A DNA stretch of 64,000 nt, taken from Sphingopyxis sp. YR583. GTDB lineage: Bacteria > Pseudomonadota > Alphaproteobacteria > Sphingomonadales > Sphingomonadaceae. The number at the start of each line of letters is the position of its first letter. Within the stretch, counting starts at the first letter, position 1. Below are positions 27,137-36,758 of the stretch, piece by piece. The notes below the pieces were generated by a model that worked only from the letters and a program-made list of their open reading frames with translations, was not told the DNA's origin and ran no database searches. Position numbers and translations under genes: made by a program. Location of the stretch: the NCBI RefSeq assembly GCF_900108295.1, contig NZ_FNWK01000001.1:2415001-2479000 (forward strand), read 5' to 3'.

Positions 27137-28614
27137 CGGAAGGGCGGTTCGTTGAAGGCGCGGAGTTTGCGGCTGTGGAGCTTGGCGCCCTCGTCGCGCA
27201 TCGTCTCGCACGCGCGGATGCCGATCTGGAGGTGCGCGGCGATCGCTTCCTCGTAAAAGCGGTTCGCCTGTCCGGGCAGCTTGAGTTCGCCGTGGAGCGG
27301 CTTGTCGCTGACGCAGAGCAAGGTGCCGTAGGGCACGCGGAAGCGGTAGCCCTGCGCCGAGATCGTTGCGCTTTCCATGTCGATGCCGATTGCGCGCGAC
27401 TGCGAGAAGCGCAGCGCGCTGTCGGTGTAGCGCAGTTCCCAGTTGCGGTCGTCGGTGGTGACGACCGTGCCGGTGCGCATGCGTTTCTTGAGGTCGGCGC
27501 CGGTCGCGCCCGAGACCGCCTCGGCGGCGCTTGCCAATGCCTGTTGCACTTCAGCGATCGGCGGGATCGGAATGGCGACCGGCAGCACCGCGTCGAGGAT
27601 ATGATCGTCGCGCAGATACGCGTGGGCGAGGACATAGTCGCCGATGCGCTGGCTGGGGCGGAGCCCGCCGCAGTGGCCGATCATCAGCCATGCCTCGGGA
27701 CGCAGCACCGCGAGATGGTCGCAGATCGTCTTGGCGTTCGACGGGCCGACGCCGATGTTGACGAGCGTGATGCCGCCGCCGTCGGGCGCGATCAGGTGAT
27801 AGGCGGGCATCTGGTGCCGTCGCCACGCGCTGTCGGCGACGAGCGCGCTGGCGTTGACGCCGGGCTGGTCGACATAGAGGCCTGCGGCGCCTGCGAGTGC
27901 GGTGTAGCGGCCTTGTCCGACCTGCGCCCCCGCCCAGGCGACGAATTCGTCGACGTAGCGGTGATAGTTGGTGAACAGGATGTAGCGCTGGAAATGCTCG
28001 GGCGCGGTGCCGGTATAGTGGCGGAGGCGCGCGAGGCTGAAGTCGGTGCGCAGCGCGTCGAACAGCGCAAGCGGCTGCGACGCGGCGGGGTCGGCGCCGA
28101 ACAGGCCGTCGGCAAGCTCGTCGCCGATGTCCGCGAGCTCGGTCGTCGGGAAGTGGCGCGCGAGTTCGAGCGGGGTGACGCCGCCCATGTCCGACCCGTC
28201 GCTGGCGTCGAGCACATAAGGGAAGGGGATCTGTTGCCCGGTGCGGGTGACTTCGAGCGTGATGTCATAATGCTCCGCGAGCAGGGTGAGCTGTTCGCGG
28301 AGATAGTCGGCGAACAGATCGGGGCGGGTCACTGTCGTGACGAAGGTGCCTGCGCGTTCGAATTGGCCGAAGGCGAGATTGTGCGCGGTCTGCCCCTCGC
28401 GTTGCTCGCCGGTGGTGGTGAGGCGGATCGCGGGATAGTCGAACAGTCCCTTCGCCGCGGCGTCGGCCGGCGGCAAAGTGCGGTCGCGGACATAGTCGGC
28501 GATGGCGGATTTGAGATTGGTGACCGAGGTGCGGAACTTGTCCTGAAGCTCGGCGATGATCCCTTCAACGAGGGCGGCGGGATCGGTGGTTTCTTGCGAT
28601 GAGTTCACTGTCAT
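27133..28614 (-). CDS. amn: AMP nucleosidase
   Basis: A 493-residue enzyme cleaving AMP to adenine and ribose 5-phosphate. The N-terminal regulatory half includes RFQRYILFTNYHRYVDEFV-like and LYVDQPGVNAS. The C-terminal phosphorylase-fold half includes LVNIGVGPSNAKTICDHLAV, LMIGHCGGLRPSQRIGDYVL and IDMESATISAQGYRF, where Glu binds ribose. It overlaps the SDR by four bases. In alphaproteobacteria amn is usual in purine balance. Confidence 0.95.
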   Translation of the reverse strand: MTVNSSQETTDPAALVEGIIAELQDKFRTSVTNLKSAIADYVRDRTLPPADAAAKGLFDYPAIRLTTTGEQREGQTAHNLAFGQFERAGTFVTTVTRPDLFADYLREQLTLLAEHYDITLEVTRTGQQIPFPYVLDASDGSDMGGVTPLELARHFPTTELADIGDELADGLFGADPAASQPLALFDALRTDFSLARLRHYTGTAPEHFQRYILFTNYHRYVDEFVAWAGAQVGQGRYTALAGAAGLYVDQPGVNASALVADSAWRRHQMPAYHLIAPDGGGITLVNIGVGPSNAKTICDHLAVLRPEAWLMIGHCGGLRPSQRIGDYVLAHAYLRDDHILDAVLPVAIPIPPIAEVQQALASAAEAVSGATGADLKKRMRTGTVVTTDDRNWELRYTDSALRFSQSRAIGIDMESATISAQGYRFRVPYGTLLCVSDKPLHGELKLPGQANRFYEEAIAAHLQIGIRACETMRDEGAKLHSRKLRAFNEPPFR

Positions 28615-28686
28615 CGCGACGCTGTTGCACGAAAATATGACAAAAGGGAAGAGGGGTGGCCCGGTGCCGGACCGCCCCCGATTTCC

Positions 28687-29169
28687 TTAAAGCTGTTCGA
28701 GCATATGGTCGGCGCTCGACACCTTGAATTCGCCGGGTGCTTCGACGTTGAGCTGTTCGACGACGCCGTCGTTGACGATCATCGAGAAGCGCTGGCCGCG
28801 CTTGCCCATGCCGAAGGCGGTGCCGTCCATGGTGAGCCCGACCGCGTCGGCGAAGGCGCCATTGCCGTCGGCGAGCATGGTGACGCTGTCGCCGGCGCTG
28901 GCGCTCTTGCCCCATGCGCCCATCACGAAGGCGTCGTTGACCGCGGTGCAGACGATTTCATCGACGCCCTTGGCCTTGAGTTCGCCGGCCTTGTCGACGA
29001 AGCCCGGCAGATGCTTGGCCGAACAGGTCGGGGTGAAGGCGCCGGGAACCGAGAAGAGCGCGACCTTGCGGCCCTTGAAATAGTCGGCGGTCGTCACCTG
29101 TTCGGGGCCGTTCTCGGTGACCTTTACGAAGGTCGCGTCGGGGAGCTTGTCTCCGGTCTGGATCGTCAT
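28687..29169 (-). CDS. peroxiredoxin, Prx5 type
   Basis: A 160-residue thiol peroxidase reducing hydrogen peroxide and organic hydroperoxides. The peroxidatic cysteine is in VPGAFTPTCSAKHLPGF. VNDAFVMGAWGKS and RFSMIVNDGVVEQLNVE are typical of Prx5; a resolving cysteine may be that in DEIVCTAVND. The start is ATG 29169, with AAAGGA eight bases ahead; ATG 29178 is possible. Divergent from the YqgE gene. Confidence 0.93.
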   Translation of the reverse strand: MTIQTGDKLPDATFVKVTENGPEQVTTADYFKGRKVALFSVPGAFTPTCSAKHLPGFVDKAGELKAKGVDEIVCTAVNDAFVMGAWGKSASAGDSVTMLADGNGAFADAVGLTMDGTAFGMGKRGQRFSMIVNDGVVEQLNVEAPGEFKVSSADHMLEQL

Positions 29170-29299
29170 GGTCGGCATCCTTTCACTCGAGGGGATATGG
29201 TGGCGGTGACATCGGGTGCGCGGGTCGCCAAGTCAAGCGCGGCGGGATGGTTGCGCGAAGGGCTGGACCGGGCCGCCGCAACGGGGCATGATGTCGCGT

Positions 29300-29863
29300 A
29301 TGGACACAGACCCCACCTGGTTCACCGGCCAGCTGCTGCTTGCGCTGCCCGGAATCGGCGATCCCCGTTTCGAGCATTCGGTGATCGCGATGATCAGCCA
29401 TGACGAAGAAGGCGCGATGGGCATCGGCATCGATGAACCGATCGACGGCATGACGGTCGGTGCGGTGCTCGACCAGCTTGAGATCGAGCATGATCGCCCG
29501 CTGGAGCAACCCGTGTTCCTTGGCGGGCCGGTCGAACCCTCGCGCGGCTTTGTCTTGCATAGCCGGGATTGGGGCGGCGAGGCCGCGGTGCAGGTCAGCG
29601 ACCGCTGGATGGTGTCGAGCTCGCACGACATATTGCGCGCGATCGGCGAAGGGCGCGGGCCGTCGCGCTGGCTGGTCGCACTCGGTTATGCGGGCTGGTC
29701 GTCGGGGCAGCTCGAAGGCGAGATGGTTCGCCATGGCTGGCATGTGACGCCGGGCAGCGATGCCCTGTTGTTCGAAACGCCGCCCGCCGAACGGTGGCAG
29801 GCGGCGTTTGCCGAAGCGGGAGTGGACGCCCGCTTGCTTACGACGGAAGGCGGCGAGGCCTAA
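29300..29863 (+). CDS. YqgE/AlgH family protein
   Basis: A 187-residue DUF179 protein. TGQLLLALPGIGDPRFEHSV, SHDEEGAMGIGIDEPI and PVFLGGPVEPSRGFVLHS are signature blocks, and LGYAGWSSGQLEGEM follows. AlgH was named as an alginate regulator in Pseudomonas, but the biochemical role is open. Start codons at 29288, 29291 and 29300 are all possible; no strong Shine-Dalgarno sequence decides. Confidence 0.93.
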   Translation: MDTDPTWFTGQLLLALPGIGDPRFEHSVIAMISHDEEGAMGIGIDEPIDGMTVGAVLDQLEIEHDRPLEQPVFLGGPVEPSRGFVLHSRDWGGEAAVQVSDRWMVSSSHDILRAIGEGRGPSRWLVALGYAGWSSGQLEGEMVRHGWHVTPGSDALLFETPPAERWQAAFAEAGVDARLLTTEGGEA

Positions 29864-29872
29864 CCTCGACTA

Positions 29873-30271
29873 TCAGCGCGCCAGCGCGAGGAGCGGCTTG
29901 CCCTGATTGAGGTTCGCGAGCGCAGTGCGCGCCGCCCAGCGCGAGTCGACATAGTCGCCATTGGCCAGTTCGACATCGTAGCGGATCGGGCTGCCGATTG
30001 CATTGTCAAAGGCGGCGGCGGCTTCGGCGGTGCGACCCAGACGAGCGTAAGCGGTCCCGAGATTGATCAGGCGCGAGGGATCGCGCGCATCGAGCGTGGT
30101 GTCGCCCGTCAGCTTGTCGACCACCGCGCGGTTTTCGCCCGCCTTCAGTTCGGCAAAGGCAACCGGAAGCGTGTCCGAATCGGCCTGCGGTGCCGTGACG
30201 ACGACGATCGATTGCGCCGCGGCGGGGCTCGAAATGGCCAGAGCGATCAGCGGCAGCAGAATTTTTTTCAT
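29873..30271 (-). CDS. exported TPR-like protein
   Basis: A 132-residue protein. The signal peptide is MKKILLPLIALAISSPAAAQ. DPSRLINLGTAYARLGRTAEAAAAFDNAI is one tetratricopeptide repeat, so it probably binds another protein in the periplasm. The tail DSRWAARTALANLNQGKPLLAL may be a partial second repeat. Convergent with the YqgE gene (nine bases between), and divergent from ahcY. Confidence 0.75.
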   Translation of the reverse strand: MKKILLPLIALAISSPAAAQSIVVVTAPQADSDTLPVAFAELKAGENRAVVDKLTGDTTLDARDPSRLINLGTAYARLGRTAEAAAAFDNAIGSPIRYDVELANGDYVDSRWAARTALANLNQGKPLLALAR

Positions 30272-30353
30272 CTTTCGTATCTCCCCGAAAACTTGAGCCG
30301 ATTTTCTCGTGCAACGCAGGAAAAGTCAATATTTCCGGGGGTTTGTAACACTT

Positions 30354-30466
30354 TTGTCACAATCAGGAATTAAGCTGAACGCAAGGCGCATTATAAGTCA
30401 GGATTTTCAGAATCTTGGGCTTTGCGACTCCGTGTCACAATTGGGAGGCGCGGATTGTCACAATTG
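30354..30466. repeat. three TGTCACAAT repeats between the TPR gene and ahcY
   Basis: TTGTCACAAT at 30354-30363, TGTCACAATTG at 30433-30443 and the same 11 bases at 30456-30466. The last two are 23 bases apart, about two helical turns. The core TTGT-C-ACAA is a short palindrome. They may be binding sites for a regulator of ahcY or of the divergent gene. Confidence 0.55.
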
Positions 30467-30576
30467 CGGCCTGCAAAAATTTTTTCACGAGCGACGTGCA
30501 TTTTGCGCGCCGATTCGTTCGGCCGTTGTTCGGCGCCGGACGGTGTTTCGCATGCGATATAAAGAAAAGTTTATAT

Positions 30577-30605
30577 TTGATCGCGAGCGGCGTTTCGGCT
30601 AGGGC
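30577..30605 (+). promoter_or_regulatory. possible ahcY promoter with overlapping inverted repeat
   Basis: TTGATC (30577-30582) and GCTAGGGC (30598-30605) resemble the alphaproteobacterial -35 and GCTANAWC -10. Just upstream TATAAA-GAAAAG-TTTATA forms a hairpin. A 9-bp inverted repeat, GCGAGCGGC at 30583-30591 and GCCGCTCGC at 30624-30632, spans the promoter and leader. I tested the region against the SAH riboswitch as I recall it and found no match. The rest of the 393-base gap (30272-30664) has the repeats above and no gene. Confidence 0.35.
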
Positions 30606-30664
30606 GCGCAAGATAATTTCGTGGCCGCTCGCCTGCGGTCGTATTGCCAATATGGAGAATCCCC

Positions 30665-32080
<1,416 letters not shown>

Positions 32081-32082
32081 TT

Positions 32083-32102
32083 TCTTCGCCTGACGGCGAA
32101 GA
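32083..32102 (+). terminator. hairpin after ahcY, no T-run
   Basis: A perfect 8-bp stem TCTTCGCC / GGCGAAGA with a TGAC loop, two bases after the ahcY stop. Without a T-run it is a weak terminator at best, or a 3'-end stabiliser. The rest of the 181-base gap before divL shows nothing I can name. Confidence 0.45.
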
Positions 32103-32261
32103 CGACACCGGCCGAAACGGTCAGAAAACTGTGGACGGCGCGCCCATCGGATGATGCGGCGCGCCGATCCGTATGACATGCGATTGAAACATGACTCCAT
32201 CGTCTTTAGGGCAGGCGATCATGCGCGCGGGATATCCGGACAAACATGGACCTGAAGCGGG

Positions 32262-34625
32262 ATGAGCGGATCGCTTTCCCCGGAGCTGACGTTCGCCCTC
32301 GGTCTGTTCGCGGCGCTGTGGTTTATCGCCGGTGTGTGGGCGACGGTGCGCGGGATTGCGATGCAGCGGCGCTCGGCGTTCGTGGCGGGACAGGCCGAAC
32401 GGCTCGCCAGCCTGGTCGAGGCGTCACCCCAGCTTCCCGTCATCGTGCGCGCCGACTGGCGGATCGAGGCGAGCGAACGGCTTGGGCGCTGGCTGGGACT
32501 GGACCGCGGACCCCGGAATTTCGACGAACTGCGCGGGTTGGGCAGCGGGCTCGATGCCGTCGGCCACGACGCGCTGCGGCAGGCGATCCTCGGCGCGCAG
32601 CGCGGTGCCAAGCCGTTTTCGCTGAGCCTGAAACCCGACGGAAGCAGCCGCACGATCATCGTCCATGGCGCCGCCGCGCCGCAGGCGGTCGGCGGACCCG
32701 GCGGCGTGCTGCTGTGGCTGAGCGATGCGACCGATGGGCAGCAGGCGCTGGCGCATGCACGCAGCGAGCGCGACGAGGCGATGGCGGCGTTCGAGGCGCT
32801 GTCGGGGCTGATCGAGGCGGCCCCCTTTCCGATGTGGTTCCGCGACACTGACCTCAACCTCGCCTTGGTGAACAACGCCTATGTCCGCGCGGTCGAAGCG
32901 AAGAGCGCGGTCGCGGTGATCGATGGCGGGATCGAGCTGTGCGAGACCGTTGCGGGCATCAGCGCCGCCGAAGCCGCCGACGAAGCGCGCATCGCGGGTT
33001 CGGCGCAAATGCGCACGATACCCGTGACCATCCAGGGCGAACGGCGGATCATGCGCGTCGTCGATGTGCCGTTGGCGCCCGAGGGGGCGCGCGTGATCGG
33101 CGTCGCCGGATATGCGATCGACATTCAGGAACTGGAAACCGAGCGCGGGGCGCATCGCCGCTTTGTCGATACCCAGCGCGAATTGCTCGATCGATTGTCG
33201 GCGGCGGTCGCGCAGTTCGGGCCCGATCAGGGGCTCAGTTTTGCCAATCTGCCGTTCCGCCGCCTGTTCGGGCTGGAGGCCGACGATGTCGCCGAGGCGC
33301 TGCCGTTCGCGCGATTGCTCGATGCCTGGCGCGAGAGCGGACGGACGCCCGAGGTGCGTAACTATCCCGAATGGCGTCAGGCGCATGTCGACTGGTTCGC
33401 TAAAGCCGAAGCGAGCGAAGAGGATTGGCTGCTGCGCGATGGCACGCATTTGCACGTCGTTGCGCAGCCCACACCCGATGGCGGGTTGCTGCTGATCGCC
33501 GAGGACAAGACCGAGCAGGTCCAATTGGCCGGGGCGCGAGACACGTTGCTGCGCGTGCGGACCGCGACGTTCGACAATCTGTTCGAGGCGGTGGCGGTCT
33601 TTGCACCCGACGGGCGACTGCATTTGTGGAACCAGCGTTTCCGTCGCCTGTGGGGTATCGACGAGCCGACGCTCGCGGCGCATCCGCGGGTCGATGCGTT
33701 GATGGGCGGGCTTGCCGACCGGCTTGCGAAACCGAACCAGATCAGTATCGTGCAGGAAGTCATCCGCGCCGCGACCCTCGAACGGCAGCAGCGCGTCGGC
33801 GAGGTTCGTTTCGCCGACGGGCGGCATTTCGATTTTGCGTCGATCCCGCTGCCCGACGGCAACGCGCTGCTCATCATGCTCGACATCACCGCGAGCCGGA
33901 AGATGGAGGGGGCGCTGCGCGAGCGCAACGAAGCGCTGGAGGCGGCCGACAAGTCGAAGACCGCCTTCCTGTCGCGGATGAGCTATGAACTGCGGACGCC
34001 GCTGACCTCGATCGGCGGTTTCGGCGAAATGTTGCAAGCCGGATATGCCGGCAAGCTCGGCGATCAGCAGCGCGCCTATATCGACGCGATCATGGATTCG
34101 GTCGCGGTGCTTTCGCGCCAGATCGACAATGTGCTTGACCTGGCGCAGGGCGAGGCGGGTACGCTGGCGATCGAGCGCGCGCCGGTCGAGATCGGCGTGC
34201 TGCTTAAAGCCGCGCTCGACGATGCCAAGGCCTTTGCCGATAGCGAGAAGGTCGAGCTTGTCGGCAATATTTCCGCGAACCTCGGGCAGATCGATGGCGA
34301 TGCGCCGCGTTTGTCGCGCCTGGTCGCCGGGCTGCTCGACAATGCGGTGCGCTTCACCGCGCCATTGCGAAAAAACGGCGGACGCGTGCTGTTGCATGCC
34401 GATGGCGATGCGCGCGGCGTCGATATCATCGTATCCGACAATGGCCCCGGCATGCCCGAGGCGGCCGTTGCGGTCGCCAAGGGGCAACAGGCGGGCACGG
34501 CGACGGGGGGCATCGGCCTTGCGCTTGCGCGCCAGCTCGTCGCGGCACACGGCGGGACGATGGAAGTGGTCAGCGAGCAGGGACAGGGCACGCTCGTGCG
34601 GATCAGCCTTCCGCGCGGCGCATGA
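32262..34625 (+). CDS. divL: DivL-type tyrosine pseudokinase of cell-cycle control
   Basis: A 787-residue membrane-bound histidine-kinase-like protein. One membrane helix lies at about 8-30, then several PAS-like domains (about 45-550), then the HisKA and ATPase domains. The phospho-acceptor His is replaced by Tyr575 (LSRMSYELRTPLTSI), the mark of Caulobacter DivL (Tyr550). The ATP-lid motifs LLDNAVRF, SDNGPGMPE and TATGGIGLALARQL look intact. DivL binds DivK~P and switches the kinase CckA, so it governs CtrA phosphorylation; size (769 in Caulobacter) and domain order agree. It heads an operon: tsaE overlaps its stop by four bases. Confidence 0.9.
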   Translation: MSGSLSPELTFALGLFAALWFIAGVWATVRGIAMQRRSAFVAGQAERLASLVEASPQLPVIVRADWRIEASERLGRWLGLDRGPRNFDELRGLGSGLDAVGHDALRQAILGAQRGAKPFSLSLKPDGSSRTIIVHGAAAPQAVGGPGGVLLWLSDATDGQQALAHARSERDEAMAAFEALSGLIEAAPFPMWFRDTDLNLALVNNAYVRAVEAKSAVAVIDGGIELCETVAGISAAEAADEARIAGSAQMRTIPVTIQGERRIMRVVDVPLAPEGARVIGVAGYAIDIQELETERGAHRRFVDTQRELLDRLSAAVAQFGPDQGLSFANLPFRRLFGLEADDVAEALPFARLLDAWRESGRTPEVRNYPEWRQAHVDWFAKAEASEEDWLLRDGTHLHVVAQPTPDGGLLLIAEDKTEQVQLAGARDTLLRVRTATFDNLFEAVAVFAPDGRLHLWNQRFRRLWGIDEPTLAAHPRVDALMGGLADRLAKPNQISIVQEVIRAATLERQQRVGEVRFADGRHFDFASIPLPDGNALLIMLDITASRKMEGALRERNEALEAADKSKTAFLSRMSYELRTPLTSIGGFGEMLQAGYAGKLGDQQRAYIDAIMDSVAVLSRQIDNVLDLAQGEAGTLAIERAPVEIGVLLKAALDDAKAFADSEKVELVGNISANLGQIDGDAPRLSRLVAGLLDNAVRFTAPLRKNGGRVLLHADGDARGVDIIVSDNGPGMPEAAVAVAKGQQAGTATGGIGLALARQLVAAHGGTMEVVSEQGQGTLVRISLPRGA

Positions 34626-35074
34626 CGGATTTTTCGATGCAATATGATCTGGTCGAAGCCGAGCGGATCGGTGCGGCGATCGGAGCGGCGCTGGCGGCGG
34701 GCGATGTCGTGCTGCTGTCGGGCGATCTTGGCGCGGGCAAGACGACGCTGGCGCGCGCGATGCTGAAGGCGCGCGGGCTTGTGGGCGAGGCGCCAAGCCC
34801 GACCTTTGCGATCGTCCAGCCTTATGCGCCGCCCGAGGTCGATTTGGCCGTGGCGCATGTCGATCTCTATCGCATCGAGGACGAAGACGAGCTGATCGAG
34901 CTCGGGCTCGACGATTATCTGTACGACGGCGCGCTGCTGATCGAATGGCCCGAGCGGTTGGGCGGCGACGTCTGGCCGGGGGCGCTGCGCTTGAGGATTT
35001 CGGGTGAGGGCGACGCGCGCGTCTTGACAGCCGATGTGCCTGCGGCTTGGGGAGCAAGATGGCCGTTCCGATGA
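34622..35074 (+). CDS. tsaE: tRNA threonylcarbamoyladenosine biosynthesis ATPase TsaE
   Basis: A 150-residue ATPase that works with TsaB and TsaD to make t6A37 in tRNAs reading ANN codons. The P-loop is SGDLGAGKTTLARAM; SPTFAIVQPY and HVDLYRIEDEDELIELGLDD are conserved, and LLIEWPERLG ends the core. Its ATG overlaps the divL stop (ATGA). Its 3' end overlaps amgK by 16 bases. Confidence 0.96.
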   Translation: MTDFSMQYDLVEAERIGAAIGAALAAGDVVLLSGDLGAGKTTLARAMLKARGLVGEAPSPTFAIVQPYAPPEVDLAVAHVDLYRIEDEDELIELGLDDYLYDGALLIEWPERLGGDVWPGALRLRISGEGDARVLTADVPAAWGARWPFR

Positions 35075-36042
35075 TTCCGCCCCCTCATGCGCCCGCCTTT
35101 CTCGCCGCGCACGGCTGGGGCGATGCCCAGATTTTGCCGCTCGCCGGCGATGCGTCGTTCCGCCGCTATTTCCGCGTCGTCGATGGCGACCGGCAGGCGG
35201 TGTTGATGGACGCGCCGCCGCCGCACGAAGACCCGCGGCCGTTCATCGCGGTCGCCGAATTTCTGTGCGAACAGGGGCTGACCGCGCCGACGATCCTCGC
35301 GCGCGATCTGGAGCGGGGCCTGTTGCTGATCGACGATTTCGGCGATGTGCGGCTGCGCGAAACGGTCGACGCGGCGCCGCATACCGAGGCTGACTATTAT
35401 GCGGGCGTGACCGACCTGCTCGTCCATCTCCATGCGCGACCGCCGATGGCCGGGCTGCCCGTGCATGGCCTCGATCAATGGCTCGACGAGGTCATGCTGT
35501 TCAGCGACTGGTATTGCCCGGCGCTCGACATCGAGGTCGACCGCGATGCCTTCCGCGCCGCATGGGCCGAAGTGCTGACGCCGGTCGAAACCGACGGCCT
35601 GCCGCGTGTCACCGTGCTGCGCGACTATCACGCCGAAAATATCATGCTGGTGCGCGGCAAGGACGGCATCGCGCATTACGGCCTGCTCGATTTCCAGGAC
35701 GCGCTGGTCGGACACCCGGCCTATGACCTCGCTTCGGTGCTCGAGGATGCGCGGCGCGACGTGAGCCCGGCGGTCGAGGCGGCGATGCTCGCGCGTTATC
35801 AGGCGGCCACCGGACAGGATATCGAGCGCGCCTATTGGGCGCTGGCGGCGCAGCGCAACACGCGCATCCTGGGCGTCTTCGTTCGCCTGTGGAAGCGCGA
35901 CAACAAGCCGCATTACCGGAGTTTCCAGCCGCGGATGTGGGGGCTGCTCGAACGCGATCTGGCACATCCGGCGCTTGTCCCCGTTCGGCAATGGTTCGAC
36001 GCCAATGTCCCCGCTTCGAAACGAGCGGAGGCCTGGTCGTGA
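35059..36042 (+). CDS. amgK: N-acetylmuramate/N-acetylglucosamine kinase
   Basis: A 327-residue kinase of the aminoglycoside-phosphotransferase fold. GDASFRRYFRV marks the N-lobe, LRDYHAENIMLV the catalytic loop, and LLDFQDALVGHPAYDL the metal-binding Asp. With MurU next door it should make UDP-MurNAc by recycling muramic acid, bypassing the fosfomycin-sensitive route; this activity is known for AmgK of Pseudomonas and Caulobacter. GGGGAG precedes ATG 35059. Murine recycling context is seen directly only as the murU neighbour. Confidence 0.88.
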   Translation: MAVPMIPPPHAPAFLAAHGWGDAQILPLAGDASFRRYFRVVDGDRQAVLMDAPPPHEDPRPFIAVAEFLCEQGLTAPTILARDLERGLLLIDDFGDVRLRETVDAAPHTEADYYAGVTDLLVHLHARPPMAGLPVHGLDQWLDEVMLFSDWYCPALDIEVDRDAFRAAWAEVLTPVETDGLPRVTVLRDYHAENIMLVRGKDGIAHYGLLDFQDALVGHPAYDLASVLEDARRDVSPAVEAAMLARYQAATGQDIERAYWALAAQRNTRILGVFVRLWKRDNKPHYRSFQPRMWGLLERDLAHPALVPVRQWFDANVPASKRAEAWS

Positions 36043-36758
36043 GCGTGAAGATCGAAAGCGCGATGGTGATGGCGGCGGGCATCGGGAAGCGCATGCGCCC
36101 GCTGACCGCGACGCGTCCGAAGCCGCTGGTGCGCGTCGCGGGCAAGGCGCTGATCGACCACAGCCTCGACCGGATCGAGGCGGCGGGGGTCGAGCATGTC
36201 GTCGTCAACGTCCATTATCTCGCCGATGCACTCGAAGCGCATCTGGCGGCGCAAAAGCGCAGCTTCACGATCGCGGTTTCGGACGAGCGCGGGGAATTGC
36301 TCGAAACGGGTGGCGGGATGGTGAAGGCGCTGCCGCAACTGACCGGCGACCCGATTCTGATCGTCAACAGCGACAATATCTGGACCGACGGGCCCGAGGA
36401 CAGCATCAAGCATCTCGCGCGCCATTGGGATGGCGAGCGGATGGACGCGCTGTTGCTGCTGATCCGGCAGGCGAGCGCCACGGGGCATGGCGGGCGCGGC
36501 GATTTTCATATGGATGGCGACGGCAAGCTGTCGCGCCGCAAGCCGGGACGGATCGCGCCTTTCGTCTATACGGGCATACAGCTCATTTCGCCGCGGCTGC
36601 TCGACGGTGCGCCCGAGGGGGCGTTTTCGACCAACATATTGTGGGATCGCGCGATCGCGGCGGGACGGCTGTACGGCCTGTCGCACATGGGCCAGTGGTT
36701 CGATGTCGGCACCCCGGCGAGCATCGCGCCGACCGAAGCCGCGCTGACGGATGGCTGA
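36039..36758 (+). CDS. murU: N-acetylmuramate-1-phosphate uridylyltransferase
   Basis: A 239-residue nucleotidyltransferase. AMVMAAGIGKRMRPLTATRP and KPLVRVAGKALIDH form the nucleotide-binding signature; LLETGGGMVKAL and ILIVNSDNIW follow, the latter with the metal-binding Asp. It joins MurNAc-1-phosphate from AmgK to UTP. The start is GTG 36039, whose GTGA overlaps the amgK stop, with GGAGG seven bases ahead. The 3' end overlaps addB by eight bases. Confidence 0.88.
   Translation: MSVKIESAMVMAAGIGKRMRPLTATRPKPLVRVAGKALIDHSLDRIEAAGVEHVVVNVHYLADALEAHLAAQKRSFTIAVSDERGELLETGGGMVKALPQLTGDPILIVNSDNIWTDGPEDSIKHLARHWDGERMDALLLLIRQASATGHGGRGDFHMDGDGKLSRRKPGRIAPFVYTGIQLISPRLLDGAPEGAFSTNILWDRAIAAGRLYGLSHMGQWFDVGTPASIAPTEAALTDG

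Noticed and set aside
30471..30664. SAH or SAM riboswitch before ahcY
   Set aside because: I could not find the conserved core or pseudoknot of the SAH riboswitch, nor the SAM-II pattern, as I remember them. A covariance-model search would settle it.
33900..34625. The histidine-kinase-like gene as a pseudogene because its His is missing
   Set aside because: The reading frame is intact for 787 codons, and His-to-Tyr is the defining feature of DivL.
32424..35057. An 877-codon open frame antisense to divL and tsaE
   Set aside because: Low-complexity, basic product without motifs; divL and tsaE carry clear family signatures on the other strand.
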